64,000 bases of DNA from Trinickia soli. GTDB lineage: Bacteria > Pseudomonadota > Gammaproteobacteria > Burkholderiales > Burkholderiaceae. The notes under the pieces are model-generated. The model had not been told where the DNA came from. It made no database searches and saw nothing but the letters and a program-made list of their open reading frames with translations. Of the stretch, positions 41,691-49,146 are shown one piece after another. Each line of letters opens with the position of its first letter. The first letter of the stretch is position 1. Location of the stretch: the NCBI RefSeq assembly GCF_002879855.1, contig NZ_PNYB01000002.1:248001-312000 (forward strand). Direction: 5' to 3'. Made by a program: the position numbers and the translations under genes.

Positions 41691-42694
41691 ACCTGGATGT
41701 TCAACGTGGGGCCAACCCCATACGCACAGCTGTAGTCGGCGCCGGCGCGATCGGCGGGCTGTTGGCCGCAGCGCTCGTACGCGGCGGTCATCACGTGTCG
41801 GTTCTCGCGCGCGGCGATACGCTCAGCGCTCTCGAGCAGAATGGGTTCCGAATTCTCGCCGACGATGCATCGGCCGGCGTCGTGCCCGTGCGCGCCAGTG
41901 CAGACGCCACGGCGTTGGGCGAACAAAACATCGTCGTGCTGGCGCTCAAGGCGCAGGCGCTACCGGGCCTCGTCGCTTCATTGCGGCCGATGATCGGTCC
42001 CGACACGCTCGTCGTCACCGCGATGAATGGTTTGCCATGGTGGTTCTTGCAAGGTCTCGGCACCGCCGTCAGCGCCGAACCGCTAGAGGCGATCGACCCG
42101 GGCGGCTGCGTCGGTGCGGTGCTGCCCGCCGCGCGCGCGATCGGCTGCGTCGTGCATTTGTCGGCCGCGAACGAAGCGCCCGGCGTGGTGAAACGCGGCC
42201 GCGGCAACCGACTCATCGTCGGCGCCGCGACGCCTGCCTTCACAGCCGCTGCCCACGCCTTCGCGGCGGCCCTGTGCGCGGGCGGCTTCGACGTCGAATC
42301 GACCGACGATATCCGCGCCGAAATATGGGCAAAGCTATGGGGCAACATGAACATGAACCCGCTAAGCGCGTTGACCGGTTCCACCGCGGACCGCTTGCTC
42401 GACGATCCGCTCACGCACGCCCTCGCACTGCGCATGATGGAAGAAGCCGACGCGATCGGACAACGGCTCGGTTTGTCGACGGGCATGTCGGCATCGCAGC
42501 GTGTAGCCGTCACACGTCAACTGGGCGCTTTCAAAACGTCGATGCTGCAAGACATGGAGGCACGGCGCCCACTGGAAATCGACCCGATCCTCGGTGTGTT
42601 TCCAGAACTGGGGCGCAGGCTCGACGTGCCCACACCGTTTTGCGACGCCGTGCTCGGCTTGCTGCGCCAACGCGCGGCAAACAGCGGGCTGTAA
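41687..42694 (+). CDS. 2-dehydropantoate 2-reductase family oxidoreductase (ApbA/PanE-like)
   Basis: NADPH-dependent ketoacid reductase fold, 335 residues. Nucleotide-binding AVVGAGAIGGLLAAALVRGGHHVSVLARG (residues about 15-43), the catalytic Lys region in WAKLWGNMNMNPLSALTG, and the C-terminal helical domain are all present. The ATGA overlap with the aldolase points to a shared pathway, probably reduction of the aldolase product or substrate, rather than pantothenate synthesis. The true PanE role cannot be excluded from sequence alone. Confidence 0.9.
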   Translation: MNLDVQRGANPIRTAVVGAGAIGGLLAAALVRGGHHVSVLARGDTLSALEQNGFRILADDASAGVVPVRASADATALGEQNIVVLALKAQALPGLVASLRPMIGPDTLVVTAMNGLPWWFLQGLGTAVSAEPLEAIDPGGCVGAVLPAARAIGCVVHLSAANEAPGVVKRGRGNRLIVGAATPAFTAAAHAFAAALCAGGFDVESTDDIRAEIWAKLWGNMNMNPLSALTGSTADRLLDDPLTHALALRMMEEADAIGQRLGLSTGMSASQRVAVTRQLGAFKTSMLQDMEARRPLEIDPILGVFPELGRRLDVPTPFCDAVLGLLRQRAANSGL

Positions 42695-42758
42695 GCACGA
42701 GGCAGCGCTTGAGACAGCGTTCGGCCACGGCCGCATAACGACTCTCAGCCGTCAGGCA

Positions 42759-43160
42759 TCAGGCATCGATTTGTTCGTAGGCGTCGCGGCCCGCTCGCGC
42801 CAGGTCGCGCCAAATCGTGGAAGGACAGACGTGCCCCATCGCGCGACGCCCGAGCAATTCATCGCAGAGCATAGAGAGGCGCTGCAAGGACTTCATCGCC
42901 TCGCTCTCGCTGCCATTGCTCGCACCGCTTCCATCGCTCGCACCGCTTCCATCGCGCACACGAAGCACGGCGCTCGCATTGCGCACCGCACGCTCGATGG
43001 CTTGCCATTGCATGTCTTGAACCTGGAGCCCGGAAGCACCCAATTGGGCCGCAGCGCCCGATACCAGGTAAAGCTCTTTGAGCGCAGCGCGGGCATCTGC
43101 GGCGAAAGCCAGTTGCCGATCGTTGTCGATCGGATGCATAGACGAAGTCGCGAGAGACAT
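42759..43160 (-). CDS. Hypothetical protein with an in-frame Ser/Gly repeat
   Basis: Not recognised. It has 133 residues, mostly helical and soluble, interrupted at residues about 70-87 by DGSGASDGSGASNGSES, encoded by an 18-base tandem repeat. The start is uncertain (43160 or 43139), since neither has a ribosome binding site. It lies between the PanE-like gene and the response regulator. Coding is supported by a long frame and non-random composition only. Confidence 0.45.
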   Translation of the reverse strand: MSLATSSMHPIDNDRQLAFAADARAALKELYLVSGAAAQLGASGLQVQDMQWQAIERAVRNASAVLRVRDGSGASDGSGASNGSESEAMKSLQRLSMLCDELLGRRAMGHVCPSTIWRDLARAGRDAYEQIDA

Positions 43161-43384
43161 AGGAGGCGGTAGTAAGACGAATCGCTTTAGACGTCACCAA
43201 TAGTTCATGGATGGCCAGCCGATAAACGCAACCATCGCACCAACCCGGGCGTCCGCTGCAGGCAGAGCATCGTTATGCGCAAACGTTAGCGCGCGGTCCG
43301 CCAGCGGGATGCCTGCCGAACCGGCTCTAATAATTACGGCGTCGGTCCCTGTTTTTGGATAGGGGTTAACGCGAGGGTAGCCAG

Positions 43385-44032
43385 CTACGGGTCGTCGGGC
43401 TCGTCGGCGAGGCCGTGGCGCAGTGCGTATCGGATCAGCGCCGCATCGTTTTCGAGTCCCAGCTTGTCGAGGATATGCTTCTTGTGCGTGCTGACTGTTT
43501 GCGGCGTCAGGTCGAGCTCGTCTGCGATACGCCGGCTCGTTGCGCCCGTCGCGAGACGTCGCAACACGTCGCGCTCGCGAACAGTCAGCGCGTCATGCCG
43601 GCCAAGCTCGGTCAGGCGCGCGAGCCGCTGTGGCTGCCGTTCGGCTTGCCCGAGCCCGGCGTACAACTCGCCCTGCGCCACCTTGCGCACCGCGGCCACG
43701 AGCTCCGTGCCCGCGCATTCCTTCGTCAGATAGCCGGCCGCGCCGGCTTTGAACGCGCGCTCCATGACGTGCGACGCGGTATGCATGCTCAAAACGAGCA
43801 CACGAAGCTGCGGGCTGGCTGCTCTTATGCGCTCGATCAACGAAATGCCACCGCCCGCGGGCATGGTCAGATCCAGCACGAGCACGTCGGCCGGCGTGTC
43901 ATGCGTGAGCGCGAGCGCCGATACGCCGTCGTGTGCCTGTCCCGCCACGACGAAGTCTTGCGCCGCATGAAGGATGCGGAGCAGACATTCGCGCATGACC
44001 GCGTGGTCGTCGGCCAGCAGCACGCGAATCAT
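43385..44032 (-). CDS. NarL/FixJ-type response regulator
   Basis: Two-component output protein of 215 residues. The receiver domain has acidic pocket D8/D9, phosphoacceptor D54 in VLVLDLTMP, and Lys in YLTKECAG. The C-terminal LuxR helix-turn-helix reads LTVRERDVLRRLATGATSRRIADELDLTPQTVSTHKKHILDKLGL. The ATG at 44032 follows GGGAG. No sensor kinase gene is in the window, so it is an orphan here. It lies 4 kb from narI on the same strand and could serve the nar genes as NarL does in enteric bacteria, but that is inference. Confidence 0.93.
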   Translation of the reverse strand: MIRVLLADDHAVMRECLLRILHAAQDFVVAGQAHDGVSALALTHDTPADVLVLDLTMPAGGGISLIERIRAASPQLRVLVLSMHTASHVMERAFKAGAAGYLTKECAGTELVAAVRKVAQGELYAGLGQAERQPQRLARLTELGRHDALTVRERDVLRRLATGATSRRIADELDLTPQTVSTHKKHILDKLGLENDAALIRYALRHGLADEPDDP

Positions 44033-44339
44033 ATGAGGACTCCCAAGCAATCGTGCTTCGGTCGTTCTTCATTTTAGTTTTTGCGAATCGAGGGCGGCAG
44101 GCGAAAAAGCAATCTCGCGACGGCGCCATGTGCGCAAGCCCACATTGATCCGATCGTACGAAAACTCGAATGATTCCTACAGCGCCGCGGAAAGCGCCGA
44201 CGCAAACTCTGCCGCGTCACCGATGGATCGTCTCGAACATTTCGGAGAAACTGCAGCGACGCTTTGGTCGCGGCTGTAGGTAAAAGTTGGCGCCGGCCGA
44301 GCGGTGATGCCCTCGCGTTTTGGATAGGAGACACGCCAT
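44033..44339. other. Gap between response regulator and small + strand gene
   Basis: These 307 bases have no supported gene. A TTGAT half-site at about 44143 is not followed by an FNR partner half. Nothing else was recognised. Confidence 0.3.
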
Positions 44340-44576
44340 ATGTTGACGCCGCACGAACTTGCCAGGTTGTTCGTTATCGTGGACGCGCCGGAAAGCGCCG
44401 ACGCCGCGAGCCCCGAACTCGAAGCGCTGGTCGAGCATGAACTCGTGCAGTGCATCACGCGAACCGGCGAGTCGGTCGAACTTCGTTTGACGCCTCGCGG
44501 CGCCCAAGTGCTTGCACGGCTTGCCCACGGTGCCATAGGGTCAGGCGAGAGCGCCGGCCGCGCACGCGGCACGTAA
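44340..44576 (+). CDS. Small hypothetical protein, wing-like
   Basis: It has 78 residues behind a good ribosome binding site (GATAGGAGACACGCC). The segment ELVQCITRTGESVELRLTPRGAQVLARLA resembles the last strand-wing-helix of MarR/PadR winged-helix proteins, without the rest of the domain, so it could be a mini winged-helix protein or a truncated regulator. The tail is Gly/Ser/Arg-rich. It is convergent with the HMA-like gene (24 bases between the stops). Confidence 0.6.
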   Translation: MLTPHELARLFVIVDAPESADAASPELEALVEHELVQCITRTGESVELRLTPRGAQVLARLAHGAIGSGESAGRARGT

Positions 44577-44600
44577 CCATGCACGTGCCGGGCCACACGA

Positions 44601-44801
44601 TCAGCGTTGTTTGATGCGGGCGTCATAGCCCGCCTCGTAAAGCGCGATCAAGAATTCTTCGGGATAGAGCCACGAATCGACTTCGATCGCTCGCGCACCG
44701 GCATTCACTTCGACCTCTGCCTGCGGATCGACGCTGCCTACCGCCGCCGCTATGCGCGCGGCATCATCGTTTCCCGTCATCATCGCCACCTCGAATCTCA
44801 T
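44601..44801 (-). CDS. HMA-like domain protein lacking the metal-binding cysteines
   Basis: It has 66 residues from the ATG at 44801, which follows a strong AGGAGGGG. The pattern MRFEVAMMTGNDDAARIAAAVGSVDPQAEVEV ... ALYEAGYDARI fits the beta-alpha-beta-beta-alpha-beta copper-chaperone fold. In the place of the usual MTCxxC loop it reads MTGNDD, so both cysteines are lost (G10 and D13). Metal binding in the normal way is therefore unlikely. It lies in the anaerobic-respiration region next to the alcohol dehydrogenase gene, divergently. Confidence 0.65.
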   Translation of the reverse strand: MRFEVAMMTGNDDAARIAAAVGSVDPQAEVEVNAGARAIEVDSWLYPEEFLIALYEAGYDARIKQR

Positions 44802-44880
44802 AGCCCCTCCTGTGCTTCCTGATTCATATGCCCGGCGCCATGCACTACGCGCTCTGCGCAGCACCCCGCATGTGCCTCAC

Positions 44881-44903
44881 TATATGTCACGTTGTGACAT
44901 ATA
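44881..44903. promoter_or_regulatory. Perfect 23-base palindrome upstream of the alcohol dehydrogenase
   Basis: TATATGTCAC (44881-44890) and GTGACATATA (44894-44903) flank a three-base centre GTT. It is AT-rich, and lies 137 bases before the ADH start and 80 bases before the divergent HMA-like start, so a dimeric regulator could control both. Confidence 0.75.
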
Positions 44904-45039
44904 ACGGCGGCAAATCGCCACGCGTGCCGTTGCGCAATGATCTCCGCAGCGCTAACCCATCCGATTGACCTGGCTCAAGCGTTTGTCGTTGCCTCGCATC
45001 GATACTGACCGCTCGGCTTCACACCAACAGGAGTTGAGG

Positions 45040-46065
45040 ATGTCGACATTGATGAAAGCGGCGGTCGTAAGAGCATTCGGCGAACCGCTCAGTATCGAGG
45101 CGCTCCCCGTACCGGCCCCCGGCCCCGACCAGATTCTCGTCAAGATCGAGGCATGCGGGGTCTGCCATACGGACCTGCACGCGGCCGAAGGCGACTGGCC
45201 GGTCAAGCCGTCGTTGCCCTTCATCCCCGGCCATGAAGGCGTCGGGTATGTCAGCGCGGTAGGCTCGCAAGTCAAGCATCTGAAAGAAGGCGATCGCGTC
45301 GGCGTGCCCTGGCTCTACACCGCATGCGGTTGCTGCGAGTATTGCCAGACGGGATGGGAAACGTTGTGTCACGCGCAGAAGAACACCGGCTATTCCGTCA
45401 ATGGCAGCTACGCCGAGTACGTCGTGGCCGATCCGAATTACGTCGGGCGACTTCCCGATAACATCGCGTTCGATGAAATTGCGCCGATCCTTTGCGCAGG
45501 CGTCACTGTTTATAAGGGCATTCGCGTGACCGACACACGGCCGGGACAGTGGATCGCCATTTCGGGTATTGGCGGGCTCGGTCATGTCGCCGTTCAGTAC
45601 GCAGTCGCGATGGGGCTGCACGTCGTCGCCGTCGACGTGTCCGACGATAAGCTCGAACTCGCGCGCAAGCTCGGCGCGACGCTCACCGTCAATGCAGCCA
45701 CGCAGGATCCTGGCGCGTTTGTTCAGAAGGAAATCGGCGGCGCGCACGGGGTGCTCGTGACAGCCGTATCGCGCAGTGCTTTTGCGCAGGCGCTCGACAT
45801 GGTCAGGCGTGGCGGCACGGTATCGCTAAACGGTCTGCCGCCTGGCGATTTCCCGTTGCCGATATTTTCGACGGTACTGAACGGCATCACCGTTCGCGGC
45901 TCGATCGTCGGCACTCGACGCGATTTGCAGGAATCGCTCGATTTCGCAGCCGAAGGCAAGGTCCGTGCGCATATCCATCGCGATCGGCTGGAGAACATCA
46001 ATGCCATTTTCGCCGCATTGAAAGCCGGCACGGTCGACGGGCGCATCGTCTTGACCCATGATTGA
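45040..46065 (+). CDS. adhP: Zinc-dependent alcohol dehydrogenase (AdhP type)
   Basis: NAD-dependent dehydrogenase of 341 residues, close to AdhP/AdhA ethanol dehydrogenases. Catalytic zinc: [19 protein letters not shown] and GHEGVGYV. Structural zinc: [16 protein letters not shown]. Cofactor: [26 protein letters not shown]. The ATG at 45040 sits six bases after AGGAG. The 23-bp palindrome upstream is a likely regulatory site. Placement in the nitrate-respiration region suggests a role in redox balance under low oxygen. A 14-base palindrome (46068-46081) follows the stop. Confidence 0.92.
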   Translation: MSTLMKAAVVRAFGEPLSIEALPVPAPGPDQILVKIEACGVCHTDLHAAEGDWPVKPSLPFIPGHEGVGYVSAVGSQVKHLKEGDRVGVPWLYTACGCCEYCQTGWETLCHAQKNTGYSVNGSYAEYVVADPNYVGRLPDNIAFDEIAPILCAGVTVYKGIRVTDTRPGQWIAISGIGGLGHVAVQYAVAMGLHVVAVDVSDDKLELARKLGATLTVNAATQDPGAFVQKEIGGAHGVLVTAVSRSAFAQALDMVRRGGTVSLNGLPPGDFPLPIFSTVLNGITVRGSIVGTRRDLQESLDFAAEGKVRAHIHRDRLENINAIFAALKAGTVDGRIVLTHD

Positions 46066-46187
46066 TCGGTCATCGATGACCCGGGCAAGGCTGTCAACGT
46101 CGATACGCGTTCGTCAACATTGATGCAAGCGGCTCAGCCTGTTCAACGTTGACGGCCAGTTGTTGCGTCAGCACGCGGTGCGGGGCT

Positions 46188-47147
46188 TCAATAGGCGACA
46201 GCCCCGCCTTCGAAGCGGCGCGGGTCGGCGCGTTCGCACGATATCGTGGTCCCCGCCGAGCCGTCGACAAGTCGCGCCACATCGTTGAGCGCGCCGATGG
46301 CGGCGCGCCGCCCCGTCCGCTCGACGAAGCTTGAAGCAGCCTGAAGCGTCGGCGCCATCGATCCCACGGTCGAAGCGAGTTCGCGCAGTGCGCTTGGATG
46401 GCCGTGGCGGAGCAATTTCGAATTGGCCGTGCCCCAATCGAGAAAAACGCCCGCCATTTCGGTCACGATGACGAACAAGTCGGCTTCGATCGCCTCGGCC
46501 ACGAGCGCCGCGCCGGAATAACAATCGATCAGCGCTTCGACGCCGCGCAATCCGCCGCCGTCGGCGGCTACAGGCACGCCGCCAACGGCGCATACCACGA
46601 CGGTGCCTTGTTCGACGAGCCGGTGCAAAGGTTCCGCCTGAAGCAAACGCAGCGGGCGTGGATTGGGCACCACGCGCCGATAGCCGATGCCATCCTGGGC
46701 AATCCGCCAATGATTCGCGCGGGCCACCGCCAGCGCGCGTTCTCCGAGCAAGACCGAGCCGACCGGTTTATCGGGGTGCGCGAAGGCGGGGTCGTGACTA
46801 TCGACTTCGACCATCGACAGCAACGTCGCACACGGGCGATCGCTCGGCAGAAGATTGCGCAATTCGAGTTCGAGCCGATAGGCAAGATTCAAATCTGCCT
46901 CGACGGGAAACGCGTCGCCGTGCACCTCGTGTTTCGTGTGGCCGTTGCAGCCGCTATGGCCGTTATGCCCGTGCGGGGCGGGCGCGGCGATTCGGTTCGT
47001 GCCGGCATGCACGATCACGAGGTCGTGGGCATACGCGACCTGAGCGAGCTGCGCAGCTGCCTGCCTGATGAGGGACGCCTGCTCCGGGCCGCCTTGCCCG
47101 CCATGTCTGTGCAGCACACGCTCGCACAATGCGATCACGATCCGCAT
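46188..47147 (-). CDS. Carbamate kinase-like protein with degenerate active site
   Basis: It has 319 residues of the amino-acid-kinase fold and clearly descends from ArcC: RRVVPNPRPLRLL, VVVCAVGGVPVAADGGGLRGVEALID, VFLDWGTANSKLL and the C-terminal GSMAPTLQAASSFVERTGRRAAIGAL are conserved. The catalytic motifs are lost: GGN becomes CER (residues 8-10), HGNGPQ becomes HAGTNR (47-52), IDKD becomes IDCY, and TDV becomes TEM. A His-rich insert (residues about 59-76, HGHNGHSGCNGHTKHEVHG) may bind metal. GAGGAA precedes the ATG. It lies downstream of narI on the same strand. Carbamate kinase activity is doubtful. Confidence 0.85.
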   Translation of the reverse strand: MRIVIALCERVLHRHGGQGGPEQASLIRQAAAQLAQVAYAHDLVIVHAGTNRIAAPAPHGHNGHSGCNGHTKHEVHGDAFPVEADLNLAYRLELELRNLLPSDRPCATLLSMVEVDSHDPAFAHPDKPVGSVLLGERALAVARANHWRIAQDGIGYRRVVPNPRPLRLLQAEPLHRLVEQGTVVVCAVGGVPVAADGGGLRGVEALIDCYSGAALVAEAIEADLFVIVTEMAGVFLDWGTANSKLLRHGHPSALRELASTVGSMAPTLQAASSFVERTGRRAAIGALNDVARLVDGSAGTTISCERADPRRFEGGAVAY

Positions 47148-47336
47148 GTCTCGGTTCCTCTTGCCTGACGGAGTTGCGCGAACGCGCAGCGATGCTTGGC
47201 CTGTTGCGATCGCGTCGCGCCCGGGGCGCTCACGGACATTTATAAAGGAAACCGGTGCTCAAGACTGCGCCCTGGACCACATCCGCGATCGCTCCATTCG
47301 CCGGTAGAACCCACTTGCGGTAGCAGCAGACCAACG

Positions 47337-47585
47337 CTACTCGTCCTCGCCCTCCTCGGCCTGCAAGATATCGAATACGCGCGCCGCTTTGCCGTGCAGT
47401 TCGTAATCGAGCCGTCGCTCTTGCAGTTGGTCGGATCGATAGCGCGTATAGGCGTCGAGCACTTCCGCACTCGTCGCCCCGACGCCGACGATCTGAGCAA
47501 TGACTTCGTCATCAAGCGGGCCGACGATACTGCGGATGTCGCTGGCCGTTGCGGCCGGCAACTCCGGGGTGGGGTTGGCATTCAT
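47337..47585 (-). CDS. Small acidic hypothetical protein downstream of narI
   Basis: It has 82 residues from the ATG at 47585 (GGAGAAGC upstream). It is predicted helical and acidic, with no cysteines and no membrane segment; text such as IRSIVGPLDDEVIAQIVGVGATSAEVLDAYTR suggests a small helical bundle. It begins 84 bases after the narI stop on the same strand, so it may be the last gene of the nar operon. Function is unknown. Confidence 0.7.
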   Translation of the reverse strand: MNANPTPELPAATASDIRSIVGPLDDEVIAQIVGVGATSAEVLDAYTRYRSDQLQERRLDYELHGKAARVFDILQAEEGEDE

Positions 47586-47669
47586 CGTGCTTCTCCGATC
47601 GACGTCCGACAGGGACACTTGCCAGACCTCACGATGCAGGACGGACGGCGTCGCGCCGTCGCCCTGCAA

Positions 47670-48398
47670 TCACATTTCATGCCGTATGCCGTTACGCCGT
47701 GCGTTCGCCCCGAGCCGGCGGGAACGCACGAGCTGATACGGACGCAGCGCATAGGCAAGCGTACCGAAACCGCTCCAGATATGCACGAGGCGCGTGAACG
47801 GAAACAGCAAGAACACGGTCATGCCCAGAACCAGATGCAGCTTGAATGGCCACATCACGAACGCCATCTGGCTCGCGTCGGGACGTAGCGTGACAATGCG
47901 CTGCGCCCAATCGGCCAACACGAGCATCTCGTGCGCATCGGCGCGCTGGGCATACGAAAACGGCAGCGTCAGCAGGCCCAGGCACAACTGCAGCCAGAGC
48001 ACGAGAAGCAGCGCCAGATCGGTGCGACGGCTCGTCTTGCGGATACGCGCGTCGAAGATGCGCCGATGCAGCAGCATCGTCAGGCCAATAAAGCAAAGCG
48101 TGCCCGCAGCCCCGCCCGAGACGATCGCCAGCATCTGCTTCTGCGACGCCGTGATGAACACCGAATACAACGCATGGGGCGTCAATAGGCCAACCGTATG
48201 ACCGAACAACAAGAACAGCACGCCTATATGAAACAGATTGCTGCCCCAACGCAACTGCGCACGACGTAACAGTTGCGACGAATCGCTCTTCCACGTGTAC
48301 TGCGCGCGCTCGAATCGCGCGAGGCTGCCGAGCAGGAATACTGTCAGGCAGATATACGGATAGACCGAAAAAAAGAACGTATTCAGTGACGTGCTCAT
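47670..48398 (-). CDS. narI: Respiratory nitrate reductase gamma subunit (cytochrome b)
   Basis: Inner-membrane diheme cytochrome b that takes electrons from quinol and passes them to NarH. It has 242 residues with five hydrophobic segments. Heme-ligand histidines H57, H67, H188 and H206 have the same spacing as in E. coli NarI. The start at 48398 is chosen because its ATGA overlaps the narJ stop and lies at the right distance from AAGGAG; an ATG two codons earlier is too close. The C-terminal tail is Arg-rich. Confidence 0.96.
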   Translation of the reverse strand: MSTSLNTFFFSVYPYICLTVFLLGSLARFERAQYTWKSDSSQLLRRAQLRWGSNLFHIGVLFLLFGHTVGLLTPHALYSVFITASQKQMLAIVSGGAAGTLCFIGLTMLLHRRIFDARIRKTSRRTDLALLLVLWLQLCLGLLTLPFSYAQRADAHEMLVLADWAQRIVTLRPDASQMAFVMWPFKLHLVLGMTVFLLFPFTRLVHIWSGFGTLAYALRPYQLVRSRRLGANARRNGIRHEM

Positions 48399-49144
48399 GC
48401 CCATGCTCCTTCGGCACCGTTCGGCGCTGCATGTGATTCATCTGCGGGTACGCGCCGAACGACATGCACCGGTTGGACTCGCCCCGCGGCCTGCTGCCCC
48501 GCGTTGCCGCAGCCATCGAACGCCGCCGGCTCCTGCCACGATACGTCGAGGTCGACCTCGGGCTCAGGCGGCGATGCATCGGTGTCGACGCGCTCGCCGG
48601 CGATGTCGAGCAGCGCGCCGAGAACGGCCGCATAGCCAGAACCGCGCCGATCGACGGCGCTGTAAATGCGCTGAACGATATGCGCGACCTCACCGAGTAA
48701 CGCGACGGCCGCTTCGCGTGGCTGCGTCGATGCGTATTCGAGCAGCACCGTCAAATGATCGGGCAATTCGTCGGAACGCAACGCCAAGCCCGCTTGCTCG
48801 TAGGTTGCGATCAGATCGAGCATGGCCGGCCCGCGCTCGCGTGAATCGCCATGCACGTGCTCGAACAGATGCAGCGCGGTCCCGCGTCCTCGATCGAACA
48901 GCTCGACATAAGCTGCCTGCGCCTCGAGCTCATCGCCAGCGCCGATCGTGACCAACAGCGACTCGATCCCGGCAACGCGCTGCGCCCCGATGAAGCTCGA
49001 TGCGCGCAATAGCTCGCGGAGATCATCGAGGTGGCGTCGCCACTCGGCATCGGGATAGCTGAGCAAATACGCCAGCGCGCGCAGCGTCAATGCGAACGCG
49101 GTCCGCTGAGGGTCCGGTTGTTCCGATCGTTCCAATCGTTCCAT
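48395..49144 (-). CDS. narJ: Nitrate reductase assembly chaperone
   Basis: Dedicated chaperone needed for insertion of the molybdenum cofactor into NarG; it is not part of the final enzyme. It has 249 residues, almost entirely helical. Typical sequence: LRALAYLLSYPDAEWRRHLDDLRELL, AAYVELFDRGRGTALHLFEHVHGDSRERGPAMLDL and ELPDHLTVLLEYAS. The C-terminal 60 residues are a variable acidic/Gln-rich tail. The start is two bases after the narH stop, and the stop overlaps narI. Confidence 0.96.
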   Translation of the reverse strand: MERLERSEQPDPQRTAFALTLRALAYLLSYPDAEWRRHLDDLRELLRASSFIGAQRVAGIESLLVTIGAGDELEAQAAYVELFDRGRGTALHLFEHVHGDSRERGPAMLDLIATYEQAGLALRSDELPDHLTVLLEYASTQPREAAVALLGEVAHIVQRIYSAVDRRGSGYAAVLGALLDIAGERVDTDASPPEPEVDLDVSWQEPAAFDGCGNAGQQAAGRVQPVHVVRRVPADESHAAPNGAEGAWA

Positions 49145-49146
49145 GA

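Noticed and set aside
40545-42694. Genomic island integrated at tRNA-Leu
   Set aside because: No integrase and no repeat of the tRNA 3' end was seen in the window; adjacent genes have normal composition.
44960-44995. Sigma-54 promoter for adhP (TGGC near 44970)
   Set aside because: No GC doublet occurs at the required distance of the -12 element.
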